From: Clostridia bacterium
GTDB lineage: Bacteria; Bacillota; Clostridia; Oscillospirales; SIG627
DNA: 64,000 nt
Direction of reading: 5' to 3'
NCBI GenBank assembly: GCA_017507325.1
Contig: JAFWBD010000059.1
Location: forward strand, 1 to 64,000
The notes beneath the pieces are model-generated. The model ran no database searches and had not been told where the DNA came from. It worked only from the letters and a program-made list of their open reading frames with translations. Each line of letters starts with the position of its first letter. The first letter of the stretch is position 1. A program made the translations under genes and the position numbers. Shown piece by piece: positions 8,508 through 15,713 of the stretch.

Positions 8508-8534
8508 AGTTTTCTCCTTTTAAAAATAATCTCC

Positions 8535-8581
8535 ACAATAATGGATATTGTTATATTATCACGGAAATATCAAATAGTAAA
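8535..8581 (-). promoter_or_regulatory. Promoter and leader inverted repeat of lipoprotein gene 5
   Basis: TTTACT (8576-8581), 17-nt spacer, TAATAT (8553-8558, preceded by TG). A 6-bp inverted repeat ACAATA/TATTGT (8535-8551) starts 1 nt after the -10 box. Confidence 0.55.
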
Positions 8582-8666
8582 TGCATTTTTTCAACAATTC
8601 ATATAAATTTTTAAATAAAACGTTTTTTTTACAAATTGTTCACTTCTTGAAAACAAGGAAAAATTC

Positions 8667-8694
8667 TTGCTTTTTTTAAAAAACGTTATATAAT
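8667..8694 (+). promoter_or_regulatory. SigA-type promoter of malQ
   Basis: TTGCTT (8667-8672), 16-nt spacer, TATAAT (8689-8694), about 34 nt before the GTG start at 8729. Confidence 0.65.
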
Positions 8695-8728
8695 TAATAT
8701 GATAGAATTTCACCTTAGGAGGTTTCCC

Positions 8729-10159
8729 GTGATACACAAGCGAAAAAGCGGCGTTTTGCTTCCCGTATTTTCCCTGCCCGGAGATTTTGGCTGCGGCACC
8801 TTTGGCGACAGTGCCTATCGCTGGATCGATATTCTCAGCGAAAGCGGCTTTTCCTATTGGCAGGTTTTGCCCTTCGGGATCTGCGACGATCACAATTCCC
8901 CGTATATGTCCTATTCCTCCTTTGGAGGCAATCCCCTCTTTATCGATCCCGAGACCCTTTACCGTCAAGGGCTGATCACCAAGGCGGAATTGGACTCTCA
9001 ACGGGTTTCGGATCCCTATCTTTGCCAATATGCTCTGTTAAAGGAAAAACGGATGGACTTTTTTCGCCGCATTTCCGAGACGGTGCGCGACCCCTCCGAT
9101 ATTCTGGATTTTGCGCAAAAGCATCCCGAGATTCGGGATACCTGCCGTTTTCTCGCTTTAAAAAAGGCAAACAACGGGGCAACCTGGCAGGAATGGACCG
9201 TAAAGGATCCCGACCCCAAGGAATAATTCGCACAAATATTGATGCAATACCATTTCCATCAGCAATGGGAGCGCCTGCACCGATACGCCGCCTTGAAGGG
9301 CATTTCCGTGATCGGTGATCTTCCCTTTTACGTTTCCCAAAACAGCTACGACGTTTACAGCGCTCCCGACAAGTTTCAATTGGACGAGGCCTATGAGCCC
9401 GCTTTCGTGGCGGGCGTTCCGCCGGATTATTTTTCCGAAGAGGGACAGCGATGGGGAAATCCCCTTTACCGATGGGAGACAATGAAGGAAGACGGCTTTC
9501 TTTGGTGGAAAAAGCGCCTTTCTTATATGCTTTCTCTGTTCGACGGTCTTCGCATCGACCATTTTCGCGCCATTGCCGCCTATTGGAGCATTCCCGCAAG
9601 GGAAAAAAGCGCCAAGGCCGGCGAATGGAAAAAGGGCCCCGGACGGGATCTGATCGATGCCATCCGAGAGGTTGCCGGAGAACAATTGATCCTTGCGGAG
9701 GATCTGGGAATCATTGACGAAGCCACAAAAGAGCTTTTGCGCTACAGCGGATTTCCCGGTATGGGAGTCTTTCAGTTCGGCTTTGACGGCAACCCGAATT
9801 CCGTACACCTCCCCCACAATTACCGGGAGAACCAGGTTGTTTACAGCGGCACGCACGATAACAATACCCTTCTCGGCTTTTTATGGGAGGCAGACGACGA
9901 ATTGCGAGACAGCATTTTGGATTATCTCGGCTACCCGGCGGACGGCTGCGAGGGGGTTCTTCGTGCATTGATGATGAGCCGTGCGGGAATCGTAATTTTT
10001 CCCTTTCAGGATCTGATGAAATTCGGTGCCGACACTCGCATCAACACCCCCGGCAGAGCTGCGGGTAATTGGCAATACCGCATCACACGGGAGCAAATGG
10101 AGAAGCTGGATCGGCAAAAATACCTGCATCTAAACCGAATCTATTCCAGAACCCCATAA
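8729..10159 (+). pseudogene. malQ: 4-alpha-glucanotransferase (amylomaltase) with an in-frame TAA
   Basis: MalQ moves alpha-1,4-glucan segments between maltodextrins (GH77) in the cytoplasm. The start is GTG at 8729, with AGGAGG six bases upstream; the ATG at 8699 lies before the RBS. The N-part shows family blocks (SGVLLPVFSLPGDFG, WQVLPFG, NSPYMS, GNPLFID) and the C-part continues in the same frame with GDLPFYV, RIDHFRA, AEDLG and the GTHDNNT block. Between them a TAA at 9224-9226 stops translation after 165 codons. Apart from that codon the frame is complete (476 codons in all, family size about 490). A TTG/ATG at 9239/9242 could in principle restart translation, but no good RBS precedes it. 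Recent nonsense mutation or base error; recoding of UAA is not expected. Confidence 0.85.
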
Positions 10160-10167
10160 AAAATCGA

Positions 10168-10204
10168 AATCGCCCTCGGATCCGGGATCCGAGGGCGATT
10201 TTTG
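10168..10204. terminator. Bidirectional terminator between malQ and the DUF4956 gene
   Basis: A 16-bp perfect stem (10168-10183 with 10185-10200) is flanked by A-runs on the left and T-runs on the right. It can end malQ on the plus strand and the VTC/DUF4956 unit on the minus strand. Confidence 0.9.
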
Positions 10205-10217
10205 ATCGGTTTTGATA

Positions 10218-10910
10218 TTAAAGGGTGGTTTGAGCGCCAAAGCTGACGACGCCTGCGTGGAGAACTCCCTCCACCTGACCGAGAGATTCCACTATCTCAA
10301 GCAGCTCGGGGGTCATTTTGGTCTCCAGGCAAAGCTCAAGAACGTCACCCGAGGCGTTTTTGGACTTGACCTTCATTTTCTTCAGAGCACCGAGGGCCAA
10401 TTCCACGTCCTCTCCCTTTTCTCTGCGGTAGCGAACCACCAAAAGATAGGGCGCGGAGCGAGCAGATTTTATCACCAGATAGTAAAGCAGATACAGAAGA
10501 CCAAGGCCCAAGTTGGTAATCAAGGAAATATACACCAGACCCGCACCGGCCATAATGCCGACACTGACCGCCCAGAACATAAACACCGTATCGGACGGAT
10601 CCTTCACCGCGGTGCGAAAGCGAACAATGGAGAGGGCCCCCACCATACCCAGGGAAAGGGTAAGGTTTGTGGTAACGGTCATAATGATCGCAGAGGTTAC
10701 CATGGAAAGCAGGATCAGAGATAGAGAAAAATTGCGGTTGAACGCCACACCGTGGTAAGTGATGCGATAGATCAAGGTGATAAAGAGAGAAACAAAGAAC
10801 GAAACCAAAAGGCCGACGGCGATGCGATCGCCCGTCATCGTGGTTTGAAATTCGTTCTGAAAGGTGGTCTTGAAAAATTCAACGATCATATCAAAGCTGA
10901 GCTGGTTCAT
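10218..10910 (-). CDS. DUF4956 family membrane protein
   Basis: 230 aa integral membrane protein with four or five hydrophobic segments (about residues 28-48, 58-80, 84-100, 110-130, 132-150) and a soluble C-terminal domain of ~70 aa. The block GALSIVRFRTAVKDPSDTVF after the third segment is typical of DUF4956 proteins. Function is not established. It overlaps the VTC-domain gene by 4 nt (ATGA), so the two are co-translated, and this pairing is common in Firmicutes, suggesting a joint role in polyanion (polyphosphate-like) chemistry at the membrane; that part is inference. Confidence 0.8.
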   Translation of the reverse strand: MNQLSFDMIVEFFKTTFQNEFQTTMTGDRIAVGLLVSFFVSLFITLIYRITYHGVAFNRNFSLSLILLSMVTSAIIMTVTTNLTLSLGMVGALSIVRFRTAVKDPSDTVFMFWAVSVGIMAGAGLVYISLITNLGLGLLYLLYYLVIKSARSAPYLLVVRYRREKGEDVELALGALKKMKVKSKNASGDVLELCLETKMTPELLEIVESLGQVEGVLHAGVVSFGAQTTL

Positions 10911-11593
10911 ACGTACTCCTTTAACTGTGCCTCAAAGCACAAACAATATTTGGAAATGGCGCAGGCGACCTTGGGAATATCTTCAAACAAGGCGGAAAGG
11001 AAGGGGGGCAAAAAGGCATCGAATTTGATTTCAAGAATGGTATGCTCCGCGGGCAAAACGCATTTTCCGAAGCCTCCCTTCTCCGCGAGAGCCTCCGAAA
11101 AAGGAGATACCGACAAATCGGAATCCAAGGTAATGCGAACGTTTCCCAAGGGATAGCAAAACGCCTTGCGGGTGTAATCCACGTAGAAATACGGGCGAAA
11201 ATTTTCGTGACGGCGGCGAAACAGAAACTCTCGAATCAAGGGAGAATCCCCCTCAACCTCATCAAAGGAGCGGGAGCAAAGGAGGCGGGCATCCACAGCT
11301 GAGAGCGGAGTTGACGTTTTGATACAGCCCGAGCCGATCTTTGCCTTTTTTTCAAGACAAACGTAATCAAGTGAGCGGTTATAGAAGCGGATGCGGTATT
11401 TTTCTCGGTTATCGAGCCCCTCCACCTTATCGAAATACGAGGCGGCGGTGAGAGAATCAAAATACAGACTTCGAATGGCATAGCCGCCGAATTCATCGGT
11501 ATGGCGATCCCTTTGCATAACCTGTGCCAATCGCAATTCCAAAAGCCTTGCCGTGGCAGAGGCAATATAAAACTTTAATTCGTGACGAAGCAA
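10907..11593 (-). CDS. VTC-domain (polyphosphate polymerase-type) protein
   Basis: 228 aa. VTC domains are tunnel-fold (CYTH-like) catalytic domains that in yeast VTC4 make polyphosphate from ATP. Visible hallmarks are the opening RHELKFYI, IRSLYFDS, KYRIRFY and LEKKAKIG, which supply the basic and acidic residues lining the tunnel. The start is TTG at 11593; a TGA lies two codons upstream in frame and a GGAAGGGG sequence precedes it. No transmembrane segment, so it probably acts with the DUF4956 membrane partner downstream. Activity in bacteria of this type is not proven. Confidence 0.8.
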   Translation of the reverse strand: MLRHELKFYIASATARLLELRLAQVMQRDRHTDEFGGYAIRSLYFDSLTAASYFDKVEGLDNREKYRIRFYNRSLDYVCLEKKAKIGSGCIKTSTPLSAVDARLLCSRSFDEVEGDSPLIREFLFRRRHENFRPYFYVDYTRKAFCYPLGNVRITLDSDLSVSPFSEALAEKGGFGKCVLPAEHTILEIKFDAFLPPFLSALFEDIPKVACAISKYCLCFEAQLKEYV

Positions 11594-11665
11594 CCTTCAA
11601 GCCCCTTCCGTTTTTTTCTCACAGACATACCGAGGCAAATTTCGGAATAAACTGTTCTGACGATT

Positions 11666-11694
11666 ATTTTATCAAAAAGTGACATTCTTGTCAA
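11666..11694 (-). promoter_or_regulatory. SigA-type promoter of the VTC/DUF4956 unit
   Basis: TTGACA (11689-11694), 17-nt spacer, TAAAAT (11666-11671), leaving a leader of about 65 nt before the TTG start. Confidence 0.7.
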
Positions 11695-11705
11695 CCGGAG
11701 GCCGT

Positions 11706-12242
11706 ATGAAAAAAATCCTTTCAAGGATCCGTCTGATTTCCATCCTTCTTTTCGTTCTTTTCCCGCTCCTTTTCTCCTGCGATCAGAGTCCTCCCGAAAG
11801 CATCTTTCCCGAAAACGCTCCCTGCCGATATGAGGTAAGAGGGCGGCTCGACGGCTTTGAAATCATCGGCACCCTGTTTTTTGATGAAGACGGCTCGATA
11901 CGATTTCTTCACCAAAAGGAAAACACCCCTCTTTTCGGAATGGAGGAAGCATTCCGAGACGGAAGGCTTTTCGTTTCCTATCGGGGACTGAGCTGGGATT
12001 CCGACGAGGCGGACACCTCGTTTTACAAGCTGTTTTGTGTTTTGGATGATTTTCGCCGACAAAGCGAGGCTCCTCTTCCTGCCGAGAAGATCGACGGAAA
12101 GGAGCTCTGCGCCAAAAAAATTCCCTTTCGGGACGGAGAAGTGACGCTGTTTTTCAACAAAAAAGGCCTTACTCCTTATAAAATGATCGCAGGGGCACGG
12201 GAATTGGAGCTTGAACTGTTCTTTTTTGACCCCGCTTCGTAG
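11706..12242 (+). CDS. Small lipoprotein of unknown function
   Basis: 178 aa. ATG at 11706 with GGAGG upstream; the longer open frame from 11679 is not preferred. Basic start, hydrophobic core and lipobox LFSC (Cys25) mark a type II signal peptide. The mature part is mostly beta-like with a run of charged and aromatic residues; I do not recognise a family. It is divergent from the VTC gene, with overlapping upstream regions. Confidence 0.7.
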   Translation: MKKILSRIRLISILLFVLFPLLFSCDQSPPESIFPENAPCRYEVRGRLDGFEIIGTLFFDEDGSIRFLHQKENTPLFGMEEAFRDGRLFVSYRGLSWDSDEADTSFYKLFCVLDDFRRQSEAPLPAEKIDGKELCAKKIPFRDGEVTLFFNKKGLTPYKMIAGARELELELFFFDPAS

Positions 12243-12291
12243 AATATCCCCGCCGTTGTGCATACAATATCATCAAACGGAATAAAAGCAA

Positions 12292-12331
12292 AAACGCATG
12301 GTAACAATATGAACAAACATCAAATGCGTTT
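12292..12331 (+). promoter_or_regulatory. Inverted repeat ahead of the mazF RBS
   Basis: AAACGCAT (12292-12299) pairs with ATGCGTTT (12324-12331). The right arm abuts the GGAG ribosome binding site at 12332-12335, so the hairpin could limit toxin translation or serve as an operator. Confidence 0.45.
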
Positions 12332-12343
12332 GGAGTGAAAAAA

Positions 12344-12691
12344 TTGACCGTAAAACGAGGAGATATTTATTACGCCGATCTCAGCCCCGTCGTGGGATCC
12401 GAGCAGGGTGGAATCCGCCCCGTTGTCATTGTTCAAAACGACATCGGAAACAAGCACAGTCCCACGGTGATCGCCGCTGCCATCACCAGCAAAACGGAAA
12501 AAACCAAGTTGCCGACTCACATAGAAGTTGTCGCTTCCGAAAACGGATTAAACAAAAACTCTATTATTCTGTTGGAGCAAATACGTACCATCGACAAAAA
12601 AAGACTCAAGGAAAAGATGGGTCATCTGGAGGAGGCAACCATGGCACAGGTGAATGCCGCCATTCACATCAGCTTCGGTCTGAACGGATAA
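12344..12691 (+). CDS. MazF/PemK-type endoribonuclease toxin
   Basis: 115 aa from a TTG at 12344; this start has GGAG eight bases upstream and gives [16 protein letters not shown], which lines up with the N-terminus of Bacillus NdoA/MazF. A GTG at 12335 is possible but overlaps the RBS. Further family blocks are [23 protein letters not shown] and [13 protein letters not shown]. MazF cuts single-stranded RNA at short motifs to stop growth. The antitoxin gene that usually precedes it is absent: the 101 nt upstream hold no open frame of useful size, so it is an orphan here. The window gene is isolated between a lipoprotein gene and a convergent minus-strand gene. Confidence 0.88.
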   Translation: MTVKRGDIYYADLSPVVGSEQGGIRPVVIVQNDIGNKHSPTVIAAAITSKTEKTKLPTHIEVVASENGLNKNSIILLEQIRTIDKKRLKEKMGHLEEATMAQVNAAIHISFGLNG

Positions 12692-12694
12692 AAA

Positions 12695-13387
12695 TCAGTA
12701 CAGCATCAAGCCTCTTTCCAAAAAGCGATTTCGGTATTCTCTCTGCATTTCTTCATCCAGCAGGGAGCGTGAGAAATCAAGCATAATACTTTTGACGGAA
12801 GAATACTCCGCACAGAACTCGGCAAGACGGTCGGGGATTTCGCTGTTGATCCCCGCTATCACGGGTATGCGGATCCGAAACGGAATTTCTTTTCGGCACA
12901 TCTCCCGCAAGGTGCTTTCAACACCGAACAAAGAATAAAAGGGGCAAAGTTTTTTGAGAACCTCTTGATCGGGCGTATGAAAATTCACCACAAAAAGATC
13001 GCACACCTCCCCGACACTGACCGCAACGTGCCGTTCAACGTCACCGCAGGTCCAGATCTGAAGACTCATTTTCTTCTCCTTCAGAATTCTTCCGACTTCA
13101 AGGCAAAAGCGATCGTGACGAAGCGGCTCGCGCCCCAAAAAGGTGATTCCCAGCTTTTGAGTTGCGCACCACCTTTGCTCATCAAGCAAATAAGAAGCCA
13201 GATCATGGGCGGAATACGAGTTTTTTTCTTCATTCTCCTCCCACAAAGACTCCCGCACGGACGGAAGAAGAGGAAACGGCGTGCAGGAAGCCGTACACGT
13301 TCCGCGGCAAGCAGCAAACACAACGCCCGTTCGCGTTCCCTCTCCCAAATCGGTTCTGTAATGATAAAATCCTTGAATGGGTACCAT
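12695..13387 (-). CDS. Pyruvate-formate-lyase-activase-like radical SAM homologue with altered motifs
   Basis: 230 aa; ATG at 13387 with AGGAGG seven bases upstream. The beginning resembles glycyl-radical enzyme activases (LGEGTRTGVVF aligns with the usual GPGIR..VF), and LGREPLRHDRF aligns with the GGEPLLQ block. The cluster-binding motif is unusual: Cys27, Cys31 and Cys35 give CX3CX3C instead of CX3CX2C, and the first Gly of the GGE motif is Leu. The protein may be a diverged enzyme or have lost activity. It is convergent with mazF and divergent from spoIVA. No glycyl-radical enzyme lies in the window. Confidence 0.55.
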   Translation of the reverse strand: MVPIQGFYHYRTDLGEGTRTGVVFAACRGTCTASCTPFPLLPSVRESLWEENEEKNSYSAHDLASYLLDEQRWCATQKLGITFLGREPLRHDRFCLEVGRILKEKKMSLQIWTCGDVERHVAVSVGEVCDLFVVNFHTPDQEVLKKLCPFYSLFGVESTLREMCRKEIPFRIRIPVIAGINSEIPDRLAEFCAEYSSVKSIMLDFSRSLLDEEMQREYRNRFLERGLMLY

Positions 13388-13445
13388 CGATTCACCTCCT
13401 GACCGCATTGTAGCAGATCATCGGAAAAAGGTAAAGAGTTTTGAC

Positions 13446-13472
13446 ATATTCCTTTTTCGCGATGCATACATT
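13446..13472 (+). promoter_or_regulatory. SigE-type sporulation promoter of spoIVA
   Basis: ATA (13446-13448) is followed after exactly 16 nt by CATACATT (13465-13472), matching the mother-cell SigE consensus (ATA-N16-CATACAHT). It lies 30 nt before the spoIVA start, as expected for a SigE regulon gene. Confidence 0.75.
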
Positions 13473-13502
13473 CATACAAAGAAAATGCGGAGGAAATCGG
13501 TA

Positions 13503-14984
13503 ATGAAAGCGAACACATCCATTTATCAGGACATTTCGGCAAGAACGAACGGGGATATTTATTTGGGCGTTGTCGGCCCCGTCAGAACGGGAAAATCGAC
13601 CTTCATCAAGCGTTTTATGGAGAAGCTGGTTCTCCCTCAAATGGAAGAGGGCTCCGCCAAGGAACGGGCCAAGGATGAAATGCCCCAAAGCGGATCGGGA
13701 AAGATTGTTATGACCACCGAGCCGAAATTCGTACCGGAGGATGCCGTTCGCATTCAAATCGATGACGGTCTCGGCTTTCGTGTAAAGCTTGTGGACTGCG
13801 TCGGCTTTACAGTTCCGGAGGCATCGGGGCTCACCGATGAGGGCAGTTTTCGGATGGTAAACACTCCGTGGTCCAAAAGTCCCCTCCCCTTTCCCGAGGC
13901 GGCAAGGCTGGGGACGGAGAAGGTGATACGCGAGCATTCCACCATCGGTGTGGTTGTCACCACGGACGGTAGCTTCGGCCAGATTCCGCGGAGCTCTTAT
14001 CCCGGCGCCGAGGAGGAAGTCATCAATGCCATGAAGGAAACGGGAAAGCCCTTTGTTATTTTGCTGAATTCCCAGCATCCCGAGGAGGAAGAAACGCAAA
14101 ATCTCGCGACTTTTTTACAGGAAAAGCATAAGGTTCCCGTTTTGGCAAAAAACTGCTTTGCTATGGAGGAGAACGATTTTCTTGACGTTCTCGGAAAGAT
14201 CGTATTGGAATTCCCCCTGCGGGAGATTCGGGTACAGCTCCCGACCTGGCTCTTATCGCTTCCCGAGGACCAAGATGAAAAAAAATCCATTTTGAATGCC
14301 GTTTGCCATACCATAGAGGGTCTGCAAAAAACGGGCGAATACTTCACCGCTTTGGAAGAGCTGAGGTCAATCGAAGGAATTCAGCAAATCAAACCTCTTG
14401 TTTCGGATCTTGGCACGGGCAGGATCAATCTGGGCATGGATACAGACGAGTCCCTTTATTGGAAAATTCTCAGCGAAGGGAGCGGAATTGAGATCCGCTC
14501 CAAGGAAGAGATGCTCAAAGTCTTTTGCACGCTCGCTCAGAAAAAGCTTCAGCTTGACCGTTTGGAATCGGCTCTTCGGGACGTGGAGGAGAACGGCTAC
14601 GGAATCGTTCCTCCTTCTCTGGAAGAAATGAAGTTGGAGGAGCCGAAGATCGTTAAGCAAGCCGGCGGTTACGGGGTGAAGCTGAAGGCCAGCGCGCCCT
14701 CCATCCATATGATCCGCGCCAATATTGAAGCGGAGATTTCCCCCATTGTCGGCAGTGAACGGCAGTCGGAAGACATCGTAAAATTCCTGCTGGAGGAATT
14801 CACCGAGGATCCCACCAAGATCTGGGATTCCAATCTATTCGGAAAAAGTCTTTACGAATTGGTAAACGAGGGCTTGAACACCAAACTCAACCATATGCCC
14901 GCCGATGCAAGGCTGAAGCTTTCGGAGACCCTGCAAAAGATCATCAACGACGGAAGCAGCGGATTGATCTGCATCATTTTATAA
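13503..14984 (+). CDS. spoIVA: Stage IV sporulation protein A, coat morphogenetic ATPase
   Basis: 493 aa, the usual family length. ATG at 13503 with GGAGG upstream; the open frame back to 13377 is non-coding. SpoIVA polymerises on the outer forespore membrane using ATP and forms the base of the coat. The N-terminal ATPase domain has Walker A GPVRTGKST (residues 25-33) and the strongly conserved GDIYLGVVGP lead-in, then TEPKFVPEDAV and VDCVGFTVPEA (Walker B region). The C-terminal half is the conserved polymerisation and membrane-localisation region. Monocistronic: own SigE-type promoter and a long hairpin terminator. Confidence 0.97.
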   Translation: MKANTSIYQDISARTNGDIYLGVVGPVRTGKSTFIKRFMEKLVLPQMEEGSAKERAKDEMPQSGSGKIVMTTEPKFVPEDAVRIQIDDGLGFRVKLVDCVGFTVPEASGLTDEGSFRMVNTPWSKSPLPFPEAARLGTEKVIREHSTIGVVVTTDGSFGQIPRSSYPGAEEEVINAMKETGKPFVILLNSQHPEEEETQNLATFLQEKHKVPVLAKNCFAMEENDFLDVLGKIVLEFPLREIRVQLPTWLLSLPEDQDEKKSILNAVCHTIEGLQKTGEYFTALEELRSIEGIQQIKPLVSDLGTGRINLGMDTDESLYWKILSEGSGIEIRSKEEMLKVFCTLAQKKLQLDRLESALRDVEENGYGIVPPSLEEMKLEEPKIVKQAGGYGVKLKASAPSIHMIRANIEAEISPIVGSERQSEDIVKFLLEEFTEDPTKIWDSNLFGKSLYELVNEGLNTKLNHMPADARLKLSETLQKIINDGSSGLICIIL

Positions 14985-14990
14985 GCTGAA

Positions 14991-15063
14991 AGATTCCCCG
15001 ATACCCGCACAGGTCTTTGTACCGCAAGGACACAGAGCACGGGCATCGGGGATCTTCTTTTTT
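14991..15063 (+). terminator. Long-stem terminator after spoIVA
   Basis: A ~17-bp outer stem (14990-15007 with 15040-15056, one bulge and one mismatch) encloses a smaller internal hairpin (GTCTTTG/CAAGGAC) and is followed by TCTTTTTT. The branched loop is longer than in the other terminators of the window. Confidence 0.75.
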
Positions 15064-15088
15064 GTTACTTCTTTCTTTTCAAAATGGA

Positions 15089-15117
15089 TTGAATTTATCC
15101 GAAGTTCGTGTTATAAT
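15089..15117 (+). promoter_or_regulatory. SigA-type promoter reading antisense through rubrerythrin toward ksgA
   Basis: TTGAAT (15089-15094), 17-nt spacer, TATAAT (15112-15117). It sits just past the 3' end of the minus-strand rubrerythrin gene. The next plus-strand gene is ksgA at 15714, so a transcript would have a ~590-nt leader antisense to rubrerythrin. Confidence 0.55.
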
Positions 15118-15128
15118 AAAGTGAATAT

Positions 15129-15650
15129 TTATTTTTCCGTTTTGGAAAAATACCCCATCGGGTGCTTGCAGACAGGGCAGATTTGCGGTGCCGAGTCGCC
15201 CGTATAATGATGGCCGCAGTTTTGACAGATCCAGATCTTTTCCGTTCCGCCCGAAAACAAGGAATTGTTCTCCAGCTGCAAAAGAAGAGATCGAAATCGT
15301 TTTTCATGCTCTGCTTCGATCTTCCCCACCATTTCAAAGGTGGCGGCAATCTCCTTCAGCCCCTCTCTTTCGGCTTCCGCAGCGAAATCCGGGTACATGA
15401 TTCGGTTCTCGTGGAATTCCGCTTCCGCGGCATGCAAAAGATTCTGACTTGTGGTTTGAATGCATTCCAGCAGATCCAAATAGATTTTAGCGTGGGCCTT
15501 TTCGTTTTTGGCCGTTTCCAAGAAAATATCCGACAGTACCGAAAGTCCTTCCTTTCGCGCCCTTTCCGCAAAGAATTCATACAGGAGGGCAGCGCTCGCC
15601 TCTCCGTTTACCGCAGCTCTGAGGTTTTGCTCCGTTTTGGTTCCTTTCAT
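15129..15650 (-). CDS. Rubrerythrin
   Basis: 173 aa non-haem iron protein that reduces hydrogen peroxide in anaerobes with electrons from rubredoxin-like donors. The start at 15650 has AAAGGAG upstream; the open frame to 15737 is not used. The N-terminal ferritin-like domain has the EASAALLYEFFAERA helix, ETAKNEKAHAKIY, AAEAEFHENRIMYP and KIEAEHEKRF, which supply the diiron ligands. The C-terminal rubredoxin-type knuckle is CQNCG and CPVCKHP. It is divergent from ksgA with only 63 nt between the starts. A separate rubredoxin and FprA are encoded further on at 40960-42288. Confidence 0.95.
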   Translation of the reverse strand: MKGTKTEQNLRAAVNGEASAALLYEFFAERARKEGLSVLSDIFLETAKNEKAHAKIYLDLLECIQTTSQNLLHAAEAEFHENRIMYPDFAAEAEREGLKEIAATFEMVGKIEAEHEKRFRSLLLQLENNSLFSGGTEKIWICQNCGHHYTGDSAPQICPVCKHPMGYFSKTEK

Positions 15651-15713
15651 CAAAAACACTCCTTTCCTGCGGTTATTTTTTCCGAAAAACCATTCATTAT
15701 GCAAAGGTGTATT

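Noticed and set aside
1764..8606. Long plus-strand open frames opposite each lipoprotein gene (for example 3852-5045, 5540-6766, 7323-8606)
   Set aside because: They mirror the conserved minus-strand genes, have no ribosome binding sites and give repetitive Gly/Val/His-rich sequence without known domains; typical antisense shadows.
9224..9226. Recoding (selenocysteine, pyrrolysine) at the malQ stop
   Set aside because: The codon is TAA, which neither system uses, and TAA is a normal stop for many genes here.
15162..15713. In-frame upstream extension of ksgA across rubrerythrin
   Set aside because: KsgA homologues start at the 15714 ATG region; the extension is the complement of a clear rubrerythrin and has no RBS.
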